A DNA stretch of 64,000 nucleotides, from positions 44,301-108,300 of the forward strand of contig CAYXTR010000018.1 in NCBI GenBank assembly GCA_964468185.1, written 5' to 3'. Below, piece by piece: positions 17,188 to 24,015 of this stretch. Positions within the stretch are counted from its first letter, which is position 1, and each line of letters begins with the position of its first letter. A program made the translations under genes and the position numbers. The notes under the pieces are model-generated. The model was not told where the DNA came from, did not search any database, and saw only the letters and a list, made by a program, of their open reading frames with translations. This DNA is from JANQFV01 sp964468185. Its GTDB lineage: Bacteria; Planctomycetota; Phycisphaerae; UBA1845; Fen-1342.

Positions 17188-18864
17188 ATGCGGAAAGAGG
17201 CCATGTGCGGCACTTGCGGCTTGCTGGCAATTCTCATCCTGAGCACGTGTTTCGCACCTGCGACATGGGCCGAACGCGAGCCCTTCTCCATCGTCGCCCT
17301 CCCCGACACCCAGTTCTACTCCCAGACCTACCCCGACATCTTCGCCGTTCAGACCCAGTGGATCAGGGACCACCGCGACGAATACAACATCGTCTACGTC
17401 GCCCACCTTGGCGACATCGTCCAGTACGCCAACGAGACCTACCAGTGGTTCAACGCCTACGACGCGATCCACATCCTCGACGACGGCTGGGATCTGCCCT
17501 ACGGCCTCTGCGTCGGCAACCACGATCAACACCCCATGACCGACCCCGACGGCACCAGCGCCTACAACCTCTTCTTCCCCTACACCCGCTATGAGGCCAA
17601 CACCACCTGGTATGGCGGCCACTACGGCGACGACAACGATAACCACTTCGTCCTCTTCGAGTCGGCCGACCTCGAGTTCATCGCCATCCACCTCGAATAC
17701 GACGCCAACGCCAACCCCGATGTCCTCGCCTGGGTCAACGACCTGCTAGCGCTTTACAGCCATCGCCGCGCCATCATCAACGCGCACTACCTCATCAACG
17801 CCTCCGCCGCCTGGGGTTCCCAGGGCAGCGCCCTTTACCACGCCGTCAAGCACAACCCCAACCTCTTCCTCATGATGTGCGGTCACATCATCGGCGAAAC
17901 CACGCGCACCGACACCTACGGCGGCGGCGTGATCCACACCCTGCTCGCCGACTACCAGGGGCGTCCCGACGGTGGCCAGGGCTGGCTCCGCATCCTCGAG
18001 TTCCGTCCTGACGAGCACGTCATCCAGGTCAAGACCTACTCCCCCTGGCTCGACCTGTGGGAGACCGACTGGGACAGCCAGTTCACCATCGAATACGACA
18101 TGACCGCCACACCCCTCCCGCAGGCCATCTTCCAGCAGGGCCTCGCCGGATACACCGGCACCCGCGACACCCACCTCGCGGCGGCCACGCCCGATACGCC
18201 GCTCGGTGACAATTACTTCCTCGAAATCGGTGCCGCCTCCAGTGGCCATACGCACGCGCTCCTGCGCTTCGAAGACCTCATCGGCGATGACCTCGGCCGG
18301 ATCCCGCCCGGCGCCACGATCGCCTCGGCCGAGTTGCGCTTCTTCTCCACCAATCCCACTTCCAACAACGACGTCAACTTCCACCGCATGCTGATCCCCT
18401 GGGAGGATACCGCCACCTGGAACAGCTTCACGGGCGGCATCCAACCCGACGGCATCGAAGCCACGATCTCCCCCGACGCCACGCTCGTCGCCACCGGCCA
18501 GAGCGGCGTCTGGCTCGACCTCGACGTCACCGACTCGCTCAAGGCCTGGATCGAGGATCAGGCTCCCAACTACGGTTGGGCCCTCCTGCCCACCGGCTCC
18601 GACGCCTGGCACTGTGCCTCGGCCGAGGGCATCTATCCGCCCACGCTCGTCGTCCGCTACGACGATCAGGCCCAGCCCGGCGACCTGAACTGCGACGGCG
18701 TCGTGGACTTCGACGATATCGGCCCCTTCGTTCTCGCCCTCAGCGGCCAGGTCGCCTACGACGCCCAGTGGCCCGACTGCCGCTGGCTCAACGGCGACCT
18801 CGACGACAACGGCCAGGTCGACTTCGACGACATCACCCCCTTCATCAACCTCCTCGGCAGCTAA
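17188..18864 (+). CDS. Secreted metallophosphoesterase with DNRLRE-like and dockerin-like domains
   Basis: A 558-residue exported protein. The start at 17188 has GGAGG seven nt upstream, followed by a signal peptide ending near ATWAE. The calcineurin-like phosphoesterase domain (about 35-300) shows its metal ligands in order: ALPDTQFY (D40), HLGDIVQ, VGNHDQHP, NAHYLI and CGHIIGE. A beta-sandwich domain of the DNRLRE/CBM96 type follows (about 310-490: LRFEDLIG, AELRFFSTN, SLKAWIEDQAPNYGWAL). The last 60 residues form a dockerin-like module of two Ca-binding loops (NCDGVVDFDDIGPF and DDNGQVDFDDITPF) joined by a WPDCRW linker. The substrate is unknown. The layout suggests extracellular hydrolysis by an anchored enzyme. 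Confidence 0.85.
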   Translation: MRKEAMCGTCGLLAILILSTCFAPATWAEREPFSIVALPDTQFYSQTYPDIFAVQTQWIRDHRDEYNIVYVAHLGDIVQYANETYQWFNAYDAIHILDDGWDLPYGLCVGNHDQHPMTDPDGTSAYNLFFPYTRYEANTTWYGGHYGDDNDNHFVLFESADLEFIAIHLEYDANANPDVLAWVNDLLALYSHRRAIINAHYLINASAAWGSQGSALYHAVKHNPNLFLMMCGHIIGETTRTDTYGGGVIHTLLADYQGRPDGGQGWLRILEFRPDEHVIQVKTYSPWLDLWETDWDSQFTIEYDMTATPLPQAIFQQGLAGYTGTRDTHLAAATPDTPLGDNYFLEIGAASSGHTHALLRFEDLIGDDLGRIPPGATIASAELRFFSTNPTSNNDVNFHRMLIPWEDTATWNSFTGGIQPDGIEATISPDATLVATGQSGVWLDLDVTDSLKAWIEDQAPNYGWALLPTGSDAWHCASAEGIYPPTLVVRYDDQAQPGDLNCDGVVDFDDIGPFVLALSGQVAYDAQWPDCRWLNGDLDDNGQVDFDDITPFINLLGS

Positions 18865-18913
18865 CGCACCGTCTCTCCGCGGGGGAGCATGGCCCTCCGG
18901 CCCGTACGTGGAG

Positions 18914-18932
18914 GACCGACCTCCGGTCGGTC
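18914..18932. repeat. Dispersed 19-bp palindrome, copy 2
   Basis: GACCGACCTCCGGTCGGTC, the copy with the best symmetry. It is preceded by GGCCCGTACGTGGAG, a flank that is also found in reverse at about 32035-32055. Confidence 0.75.
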
Positions 18933-19017
18933 AGCCGAGGATGCAGCGCCAGGCCTCCGCGTGGGCGACCGACCGCTGCTCGGTCAGTCTCGTAGCGGCC
19001 GGACTCCGTGCCGGACG

Positions 19018-19185
19018 TAGGCAACCAACCACCCCCACCCCGCGCCAGCGGCCAACCAACGCCCACCCCGCACCCGTTCCCACTTTCCCACGTTCCCAAT
19101 TGATCGCCTCGCCAACCAACCAACGTAGACCCCCAGCCTGGACCCCTCGGTCCCTGGGGCCCTCGACCCCTTTCTCTCTCGATCT
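19018..19185 (-). repeat. Composite dispersed repeat, reverse copy
   Basis: Read on the minus strand this has the same word order as 28860-28962: GGGTCGAGGG, CGAGGGGTCCAGG, GGGAACGTGGGAA, CGGGT and TTGGCCGCT, then a GCGGGGGTGG-like end, with small insertions between the words. It is non-coding. Confidence 0.6.
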
Positions 19186-19244
19186 CTTCGCCCCGTTCGA
19201 ATAACATAACGTGTTTACCCCGCAACAGCGCCCGAGGACGCATC

Positions 19245-20708
19245 ATGGCCCTGAAGATCTTCAACACGCTTGGCCGCCAGGTCGAGGAGTTCACTCCGCT
19301 CAACCCCCCCAAGGTCGGCATGTACGTCTGCGGCCCCACCGTCTACGGACACAGCCACCTCGGCCACGCCAAGAGCTACGTCAGCTTCGACGCCATCGTC
19401 CGCTGGCTCCGCTTCTCCGCCTACCAGGTCAACTACGTCCAGAACATCACCGACGTCGGTCACCTCACCGACGACGCGGACGCCGGCGAGGACAAGGTCG
19501 TCGCCGAAGCCCGCCGCCGCGGCCTGCACCCCATGGCGGTCGTCGAGATCTTCATGCAGAGCTATCTCGAGGACATGGACGCCCTCAACCTCCTCCGCCC
19601 CGACATCATGCCCCGCGCCAGCGGACACATCCCCGAGCAGATCGAATGCGTCCGCCAGCTCCTCGACAAAGGCCACGCCTACGAGGTCGACGGCTCCGTC
19701 TACTTCGACGTCGCCTCCTTCAAGAACTACGGCAAGCTCAGCGGCCGCAACGTCGCCGAGATGGAAGCCGGCGCCCGCGTCGAAGTGAAGCAGGAAAAAC
19801 GCCACCCCGCCGACTTCGCCCTCTGGAAACGCGCCGAGTCCGGCCACATCATGCAATGGCCCAGCCCCTGGGGCCCCGGCTACCCCGGCTGGCACCTCGA
19901 ATGCTCCGTCATGAGCCAGAAATACATCGGCGACACGCTCGACATCCACGGCGGCGGCCTCGAAAACCAGTTCCCCCACCACGAGTGCGAAATCGCCCAG
20001 GCCGAGTCCGTCACGGGCCGGCAGTTCGTCCGCTACTGGCTACACAACAACATGGTCACCCTCAACGGCCAGAAGATGGGCAAGAGCCTCGGCAACGCCA
20101 TCTCCCTGAAGGAGATGTTTTACGAAGGCCACCGCCTCCTCGAAAAGACCTTCGATCCCGTCGTCGTCCGGCAATTCATCCTCAGCAGCCATTATCGGAC
20201 GCCCCTCGACTTCTCCAACGAAGCCCTGAAGGCCGCCGAGTCCGGCAGCAACAAGCTCCGCGACCAGGTCCGCGAGCTCGGCCGTGCCGCCGAGCAAACG
20301 CCGGAAAAGGAACGCAACGAGCAGGTCCGCGCCGCCCTCCGCGACGTGGAGCAACGTTTCAATGCCGCCATGAACGACGACTTCAACACCGCCGCGGCCC
20401 TCGCGACCGTCTTCGATCTCGGCAAGCAGACCCAGGAATGGATGCGCAGCGGCGTGGGCCGGGGCGAGCTCCGCGCCGCCAACAACATGATGCGCAACTA
20501 CGTTCACAACGTCCTCGGGCTCAAGTGGTCCGAACCCCTCGGCGGCGGCGCCAGCCAGGAAGCCCGCGACGAGTTGATTCAGTTACTCGTCGATCTCCGC
20601 AACGACGCTCGCAAAGAAAAGAACTTCGCCCTCAGCGACCAGATCCGCGACCGCCTCACCGCCATCGGTATAGAACTGAAAGACGGCCCCCAAGGCACGA
20701 CTTGGTAG
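19245..20708 (+). CDS. cysS: Cysteinyl-tRNA synthetase
   Basis: A 487-residue class I synthetase that charges tRNA-Cys. It has C29 in MYVCGPTVYG (first zinc ligand), the HIGH-type motif HSHLGHA (about 36-42), the further zinc ligands in WHLECSVM and HHECEIAQ, and the KMSKS-type motif QKMGKSLGN near residue 278. The C-terminal part is the usual DALR-like helical domain (RAALRDVEQRFNAAMNDDFNTA). Length and domain order are normal for bacterial CysRS. It is preceded by repeat-rich DNA and convergent with the metal transporter gene. No operon partner was seen. Confidence 0.95.
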   Translation: MALKIFNTLGRQVEEFTPLNPPKVGMYVCGPTVYGHSHLGHAKSYVSFDAIVRWLRFSAYQVNYVQNITDVGHLTDDADAGEDKVVAEARRRGLHPMAVVEIFMQSYLEDMDALNLLRPDIMPRASGHIPEQIECVRQLLDKGHAYEVDGSVYFDVASFKNYGKLSGRNVAEMEAGARVEVKQEKRHPADFALWKRAESGHIMQWPSPWGPGYPGWHLECSVMSQKYIGDTLDIHGGGLENQFPHHECEIAQAESVTGRQFVRYWLHNNMVTLNGQKMGKSLGNAISLKEMFYEGHRLLEKTFDPVVVRQFILSSHYRTPLDFSNEALKAAESGSNKLRDQVRELGRAAEQTPEKERNEQVRAALRDVEQRFNAAMNDDFNTAAALATVFDLGKQTQEWMRSGVGRGELRAANNMMRNYVHNVLGLKWSEPLGGGASQEARDELIQLLVDLRNDARKEKNFALSDQIRDRLTAIGIELKDGPQGTTW

Positions 20709-20795
20709 GGGGGTAGTGCAGCGCATCTTTTACCGACCTCGTTCTCGCGGAGCGGCAGGGGGAGGGTGATCCAGACAATCTCTCCCCCACCTGTG

Positions 20796-20816
20796 GCACC
20801 GCTTTTCAAGCGGTGC
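20796..20816. terminator. Hairpin between convergent cysS and CDF genes
   Basis: Stem GCACCGCTT / AAGCGGTGC of 9 bp with a 3-nt loop, in the 153-nt gap between the two convergent stops. No T-run follows, so termination is uncertain; the CTGTGGCACC flank belongs to the repeat vocabulary used elsewhere in the window. Confidence 0.4.
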
Positions 20817-20830
20817 GCCTGCACATGGGG

Positions 20831-20850
20831 GACCGACCTCCAGGTCGGTC
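20831..20850. repeat. Dispersed palindrome, copy 3
   Basis: GACCGACCTCCAGGTCGGTC, a 20-nt perfect-arm variant of the family, just before the stop of the CDF gene. Confidence 0.7.
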
Positions 20851-20861
20851 ATGCCTCAACA

Positions 20862-21749
20862 CTATTCGCCCGCTCTTGCCCCACCCCCAACCCCCACCGG
20901 CGAAACATGCACAAACGCCCGATCAATCGGCTCCAGCGCCTCCACCGCCGCCCGCGTCGCCTCGCTCAGATCATGCGAAGTATGCGTCAGCAGATCGCCG
21001 TCCACCTTCACCGTCAGCTCAACGTGTACGAATGTTCCCACATAGTGCCCGCGCACATCGCGCACCGCCTGCACCCCCTCAATCCCCTCCGCCGCCCGCC
21101 TTACCCGCTCCAACAGTTCCGGCCCCGGCGCCCGCCCCATCAGGTAATCCACATTCTCCATCCCGATGTGATGCGCCGAATACAGGATGTACACCCCGAC
21201 CAGCAGCGCCGCGACAACATCCAGCACCGGTAGCCGCAACTCCGCCACCGTCACCGCAATCAGCCCCTGTAGCGCAATGAACACATCATTCCGGCAATCA
21301 ATCGCCGTCGCCCGCAAAGCCGGACTGTTCAGCTCCCGCCCACGCCGATTGAAGTACGCATACAACACCGCCTTCAGCCCGACCGTAATGCACAACGCCC
21401 CGATCGGCCACGGCCCGATGCGTTCCGGCGACGTGCCACCCATCAGGTCCAGCACCGCCGTCTTGCACACTTCAAACCCGAGAATCCCCGTGAAGATCGC
21501 CACCACGAGCCCGGCGATCGGCTCCGCCCGCCGGTGGCCGAACGGATGATCCTCATCCGGGTGCTGCCACGCCCACCGTACACAGATCAACACGACCACG
21601 GCGGCGACCACGTCCGCCAATGAGTTCAGCGTTTCCGAGAAGATCGTCAGGCTATCCGACAGCCCGCTGGCACTCGCTTTCAGCGCCAGCAGCAACACAT
21701 TCGCGCCAATCGCAACAAAAGTAGCCCGCAAAGCAGCCGATCGCGGCAT
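20862..21749 (-). CDS. Cation diffusion facilitator (CDF) metal exporter
   Basis: A 295-residue inner-membrane protein of the CDF family, which exports divalent metals in exchange for protons. About six membrane helices can be traced (LRATFVAIGANVLLLALKA, VVAAVVVLICVRWAW, IAGLVVAIFTGILGF and others). Transport-site acids sit in SLTIFSETLNSLADVV (TM2) and ATAIDCRNDVF (TM5). HPDEDHPFGHRRAE is the TM2-3 loop. A soluble C-terminal domain (about 210-295) carries the usual VRRAAEGIEGVQAVRDVRGH pattern. The ATG at 21749 has AAGG eight nt upstream. The site resembles Mn/Fe-type rather than Zn-type members, but specificity cannot be settled by eye. Confidence 0.88.
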   Translation of the reverse strand: MPRSAALRATFVAIGANVLLLALKASASGLSDSLTIFSETLNSLADVVAAVVVLICVRWAWQHPDEDHPFGHRRAEPIAGLVVAIFTGILGFEVCKTAVLDLMGGTSPERIGPWPIGALCITVGLKAVLYAYFNRRGRELNSPALRATAIDCRNDVFIALQGLIAVTVAELRLPVLDVVAALLVGVYILYSAHHIGMENVDYLMGRAPGPELLERVRRAAEGIEGVQAVRDVRGHYVGTFVHVELTVKVDGDLLTHTSHDLSEATRAAVEALEPIDRAFVHVSPVGVGGGARAGE

Positions 21750-21790
21750 AATGCCAACCTTCGCCGTAGCGGCCAACCTCCATACGGGGG

Positions 21791-21809
21791 GACCGACCTC
21801 TGGTCAGTC
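21791..21809. repeat. Dispersed 19-bp palindrome, copy 4
   Basis: GACCGACCTCTGGTCAGTC, a diverged copy 42 nt upstream of the CDF start. Confidence 0.55.
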
Positions 21810-21842
21810 AGAGAGGTACCGCCCGACCTCCGCGTCGGCCGG

Positions 21843-21960
21843 CCGTCACCAACACCGCCCAAGTGTGCCACTGCCGCGTCGGCAGTGCAAGTGTGCCGCT
21901 GCCGTGTCGGCGGTGCTCTTCACCCACCAAACACCGCCATCCCCGCGCAGCGGACAACGA
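21843..21960 (-). repeat. Composite dispersed repeat with CACTGCCG hairpins, reverse copy
   Basis: On the minus strand this reads GCGGTGTTTGGTGGGTG, then AGAGCACCGCCGACACGGC and a second hairpin GCACTGCCGACGCGGCAGTG. The same order occurs on the plus strand at 29100-29275 beside the N gap. Confidence 0.65.
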
Positions 21961-22300
21961 CACCGCGACTCCCAACCTCCCTTCCTCCCAGGGAGGGACA
22001 CAGGGAGGATAACCAGATCCCCGCTCTTCCCCAGAGCGGGATGGTGGGCGCAACGACAATCTCCCCCTCCCTCTCAAACCTGTGGCGCCGGCTTCACGCC
22101 ACCCTTCGCCTCCGCCGTGCAACCGACGCCGCAGCAACACGCGCCCCGTACGAACACCGGTTCGCCGCAAGCAGCCCCCGACGAACCCGCGTCACAGATT
22201 TGGCTGCCATGTCAGCGGTAAGCGACTTTCCGGCGTCTCCCTCGACTATCGTTAACCATGTGCAGGTAGGGTGCTGTCTCACGGAAACGTCGGCTCATCG

Positions 22301-22325
22301 GGGTGGGGCGGGCGTCTCGCCCGCC
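22301..22325. repeat. GGGCGGGCG hairpin repeat
   Basis: GGTGGGGCGGGCGTCTCGCC followed by CGCC. The core GGCGGGCG(A/G)GACGCCCGCC also occurs at 34116, 36408 and inside both MITE-like copies. Confidence 0.6.
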
Positions 22326-22474
22326 ATCCCTGCCACACGCTGGCATGCCCCGTGAAAATGCAGTATTTGTAAGACAATACACCACTGCGGGTGGAGTCGT
22401 AGCCCACTTGGTTGACATGGAGGCACTTGGAGTGAACGCGGACACCGCTCACAACATCTGCTACGTCGTGGGAG

Positions 22475-22906
22475 ATGACCAGGCCGCGCGGTCATGGCTC
22501 AAGCTCTTGGCCGGCGCCGCGAAGTGCTTGTTCCACTGAGCGTAAGTGCGTCGAGGTATTCCTGAACGCCAGCACCATAGCCTCCAGATGCCTCGCCAGC
22601 GTCGCCGCTGCCGCGTGCGCGGGACTCAGCCTCGGCGCCCTCAGCTTGCTGCGCGGCCCCACCGATCCACATGCGCTAGTCGGATTGGCTGCCATCTGGA
22701 CGCTGCTGGGCGTCTTGTTGTCGCCCATCTTCGTACCGGGCCCACACCAATGCCGCACGTGTGGTTACGACGTCCGCTTCCTGCAAAACAACCGCTGCCC
22801 GGAATGCGGGACATCGTTTGACGCGAATTCCAACAACGCTCCGAACGCCTGGCTGACCATTAGTCGCGTCCCGTTTCCCCTTAACAACCACCGCCCCCCA
22901 CGATAG
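22475..22906 (+). CDS. Possible small membrane protein with zinc ribbon
   Basis: A 143-residue frame. The C-terminal half is convincing: two hydrophobic stretches (LASVAAAACAGLSLGALSLL and VGLAAIWTLLGVLLSPIF) followed by a zinc ribbon, CRTCGYDVRFLQ and RCPECGTSF. That CxxCGYD ... CPECG arrangement is very common in small planctomycete proteins. The first 25-30 residues (MTRPRGHGSSSWPAP) look non-native, and no other start codon lies before the hydrophobic part. The gene may therefore be 5'-truncated or use an unusual start. No function can be given. Confidence 0.5.
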   Translation: MTRPRGHGSSSWPAPRSACSTERKCVEVFLNASTIASRCLASVAAAACAGLSLGALSLLRGPTDPHALVGLAAIWTLLGVLLSPIFVPGPHQCRTCGYDVRFLQNNRCPECGTSFDANSNNAPNAWLTISRVPFPLNNHRPPR

Positions 22907-22936
22907 CCTCTCACCAACAGCCGAGCCAAATACGCA

Positions 22937-23755
22937 GTGAACACAGTGAACGCACCAACCAACAACGCAATGACCGAAAAACCCCCGACAAGGAAAACGC
23001 CGCCCCCACGCCGCACCTGGCTGAAAATCACCATCCCCCTCGCCATCATCCTCGGCATCCTCATCTACGGCTCCATCCCCGAGGGCCCCCTCGTTATCAC
23101 GCCGCCGCCCGCCGGCGCCGAGCCCGGCCGCTGGGTCCACATCGAGGGCGCCGCCAACACCCGCGACGTCGGCGGCTACACAACCACCACTGGCCAAACC
23201 GTCCGCCGCCAAATGGTCTACCGCTCCGCCAAGCTCAATCGCCTCTCCTCCGCCGGCGGCGACGCCTTCCACGACCTCGGCGTCAACACCGTCATCGACT
23301 TCTGCAACCGAATCACCCCCTGGCCACTATTCGGCGGCGACGCCTGGAGCGTCCACTTCGCCGCCACCGTCCACGGCTGCCCCATGAGCTTCAGCAAGGA
23401 CGGCCCGCGCGAGGAGTTCTACACCCGCGGCGTGCGCGAAAACGCAGAGCAGTATCGCAAAGCATTCGAGCTCCTCGCCGACGCCGAAAACTACCCCGTC
23501 CTCTACCACTGCGCCGCCGGCACCGATCGCACCGGCGTCATGACTGCGCTGCTGCTAGCGCTGCTCGGCGTGGAGCGCGACACCATCATCGCCGACTTCC
23601 GCTTATCGGAGCAGGTCGATCTCCCCGGCAGTCTCCCGGCGATGAACGCACTGCTCGACAGAATCGAACAACGTGGCGGCATCGAGCGGTATCTGGCGGA
23701 CATTGGCGTTTCCCACGACACCCAGCAAGCCATCCGCACCCACCTGCTCGAATAG
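22937..23755 (+). CDS. Membrane-anchored tyrosine/dual-specificity phosphatase
   Basis: A 272-residue protein starting with GTG at 22937 (an ATG at 22970 is an alternative). A single hydrophobic anchor lies near residues 30-50 (ITIPLAIILGILIYG), so the enzyme domain is probably outside the cytoplasm. The domain resembles the bacterial tyrosine phosphatase group (Y_phosphatase3): N-terminal IEGAANTRDVGGY, then VYRSAKLNRLSSAG, and the P-loop HCAAGTDRTG with nucleophile C192 and R198 (CX5R). After it comes ALLLALLGVERDTIIADF, typical of this group. It may act on phosphotyrosine proteins or phosphoinositide-like substrates. It is the last gene before the candidate origin. Confidence 0.88.
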   Translation: MNTVNAPTNNAMTEKPPTRKTPPPRRTWLKITIPLAIILGILIYGSIPEGPLVITPPPAGAEPGRWVHIEGAANTRDVGGYTTTTGQTVRRQMVYRSAKLNRLSSAGGDAFHDLGVNTVIDFCNRITPWPLFGGDAWSVHFAATVHGCPMSFSKDGPREEFYTRGVRENAEQYRKAFELLADAENYPVLYHCAAGTDRTGVMTALLLALLGVERDTIIADFRLSEQVDLPGSLPAMNALLDRIEQRGGIERYLADIGVSHDTQQAIRTHLLE

Positions 23756-23932
23756 CCCGCCCCGCAGCCGGAGCGTTTCACGTGAAACGCCGTTGTCGGC
23801 GGCCCGCGCGCCCGACGACCGACCACCCGACGACCCCGCGCAGCGCCGTGAGTTACGCCAGCCGTTCCCCGCCCGGCACGGTGAACGACGCTACCCACGC
23901 CCCGCGGCTTGCGGGTATCATGCCCCACAGCA
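23756..23932. other. Candidate replication-origin region (GC-skew switch)
   Basis: This gene-free stretch holds a perfect parS core and coincides with the change of plus-strand composition. Left of it the plus strand is C-rich (for example 23461-23520: 27 C, 13 G); right of it the plus strand is G-rich (for example 34201-34260: 28 G, 15 C), in genes of both directions. A negative-to-positive skew switch marks an origin. I see no AT-rich unwinding element or DnaA-box cluster, so the exact oriC is unproven. Confidence 0.5.
23773..23790. promoter_or_regulatory. parS site (ParB-binding centromere)
   Basis: GCGTTTCACGTGAAACGC is an 18-bp perfect palindrome containing the 14-bp core GTTTCACGTGAAAC. 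The widely conserved bacterial parS consensus is TGTTTCACGTGAAACA; only the outermost bases differ. parS sites cluster near oriC and load ParB for chromosome segregation. The parAB genes are not in the window. Confidence 0.85.
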
Positions 23933-24007
23933 GCGCTCGTAGCTCAGTTCGGATAGAGCAGCGGACTTCTAATCCGCAGGTCGCAGGTTCGAATCCTGCC
24001 GGGCGCG
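23933..24007 (+). tRNA. tRNA-Arg (anticodon TCT)
   Basis: The cloverleaf is complete. The acceptor stem pairs GCGCTCG with CGGGCGC (one G-T pair), then discriminator G. The D arm is GCTCAGTTCGGATAGAGC. The anticodon stem-loop is CGGACTTCTAATCCG with TCT in the loop. The T arm is GCAGGTTCGAATCCTGC. CCA is not encoded. It reads AGA and AGG-type arginine codons, which are rare in this GC-rich genome. Confidence 0.95.
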
Positions 24008-24015
24008 TTGGTTGG

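Larger units (their letters stand above)
18865..19244. other. Intergenic region rich in dispersed repeats
   Basis: No gene was seen. It holds one 19-bp GACCGACC palindrome (18914-18932) and, from about 19018 to 19185, a reverse-orientation copy of the composite repeat that also surrounds the N gap (shared words CGTTCCCA, GGACCCCTCGG and GCGGCCAAC). The leader of cysS is at the right end. Confidence 0.6.
21750..22474. other. Long intergenic region with repeats and possible gene remnants
   Basis: It contains a GACCGACC palindrome (21791), a composite-repeat copy (21843-21960) and a GGGCG hairpin (22301-22325). An open frame at 22345-22539 (64 residues, MPRENAVFVRQYTTAGG onward) has a somewhat lower GC content than its surroundings and could be a small gene or remnant. 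It matches nothing I recognise, so I do not annotate it as a gene. Confidence 0.5.

Noticed and set aside
22278..22290. parS-like CTCACGGAAACG near 22.28 kb
   Set aside because: The palindrome is broken in the middle (no CACGTG centre), unlike the perfect site at 23773.
22345..22539. Possible 64-residue gene (MPRENAVFVRQYTTAGG onward)
   Set aside because: No clear ribosome site or family resemblance; kept only as a note in the intergenic entry.
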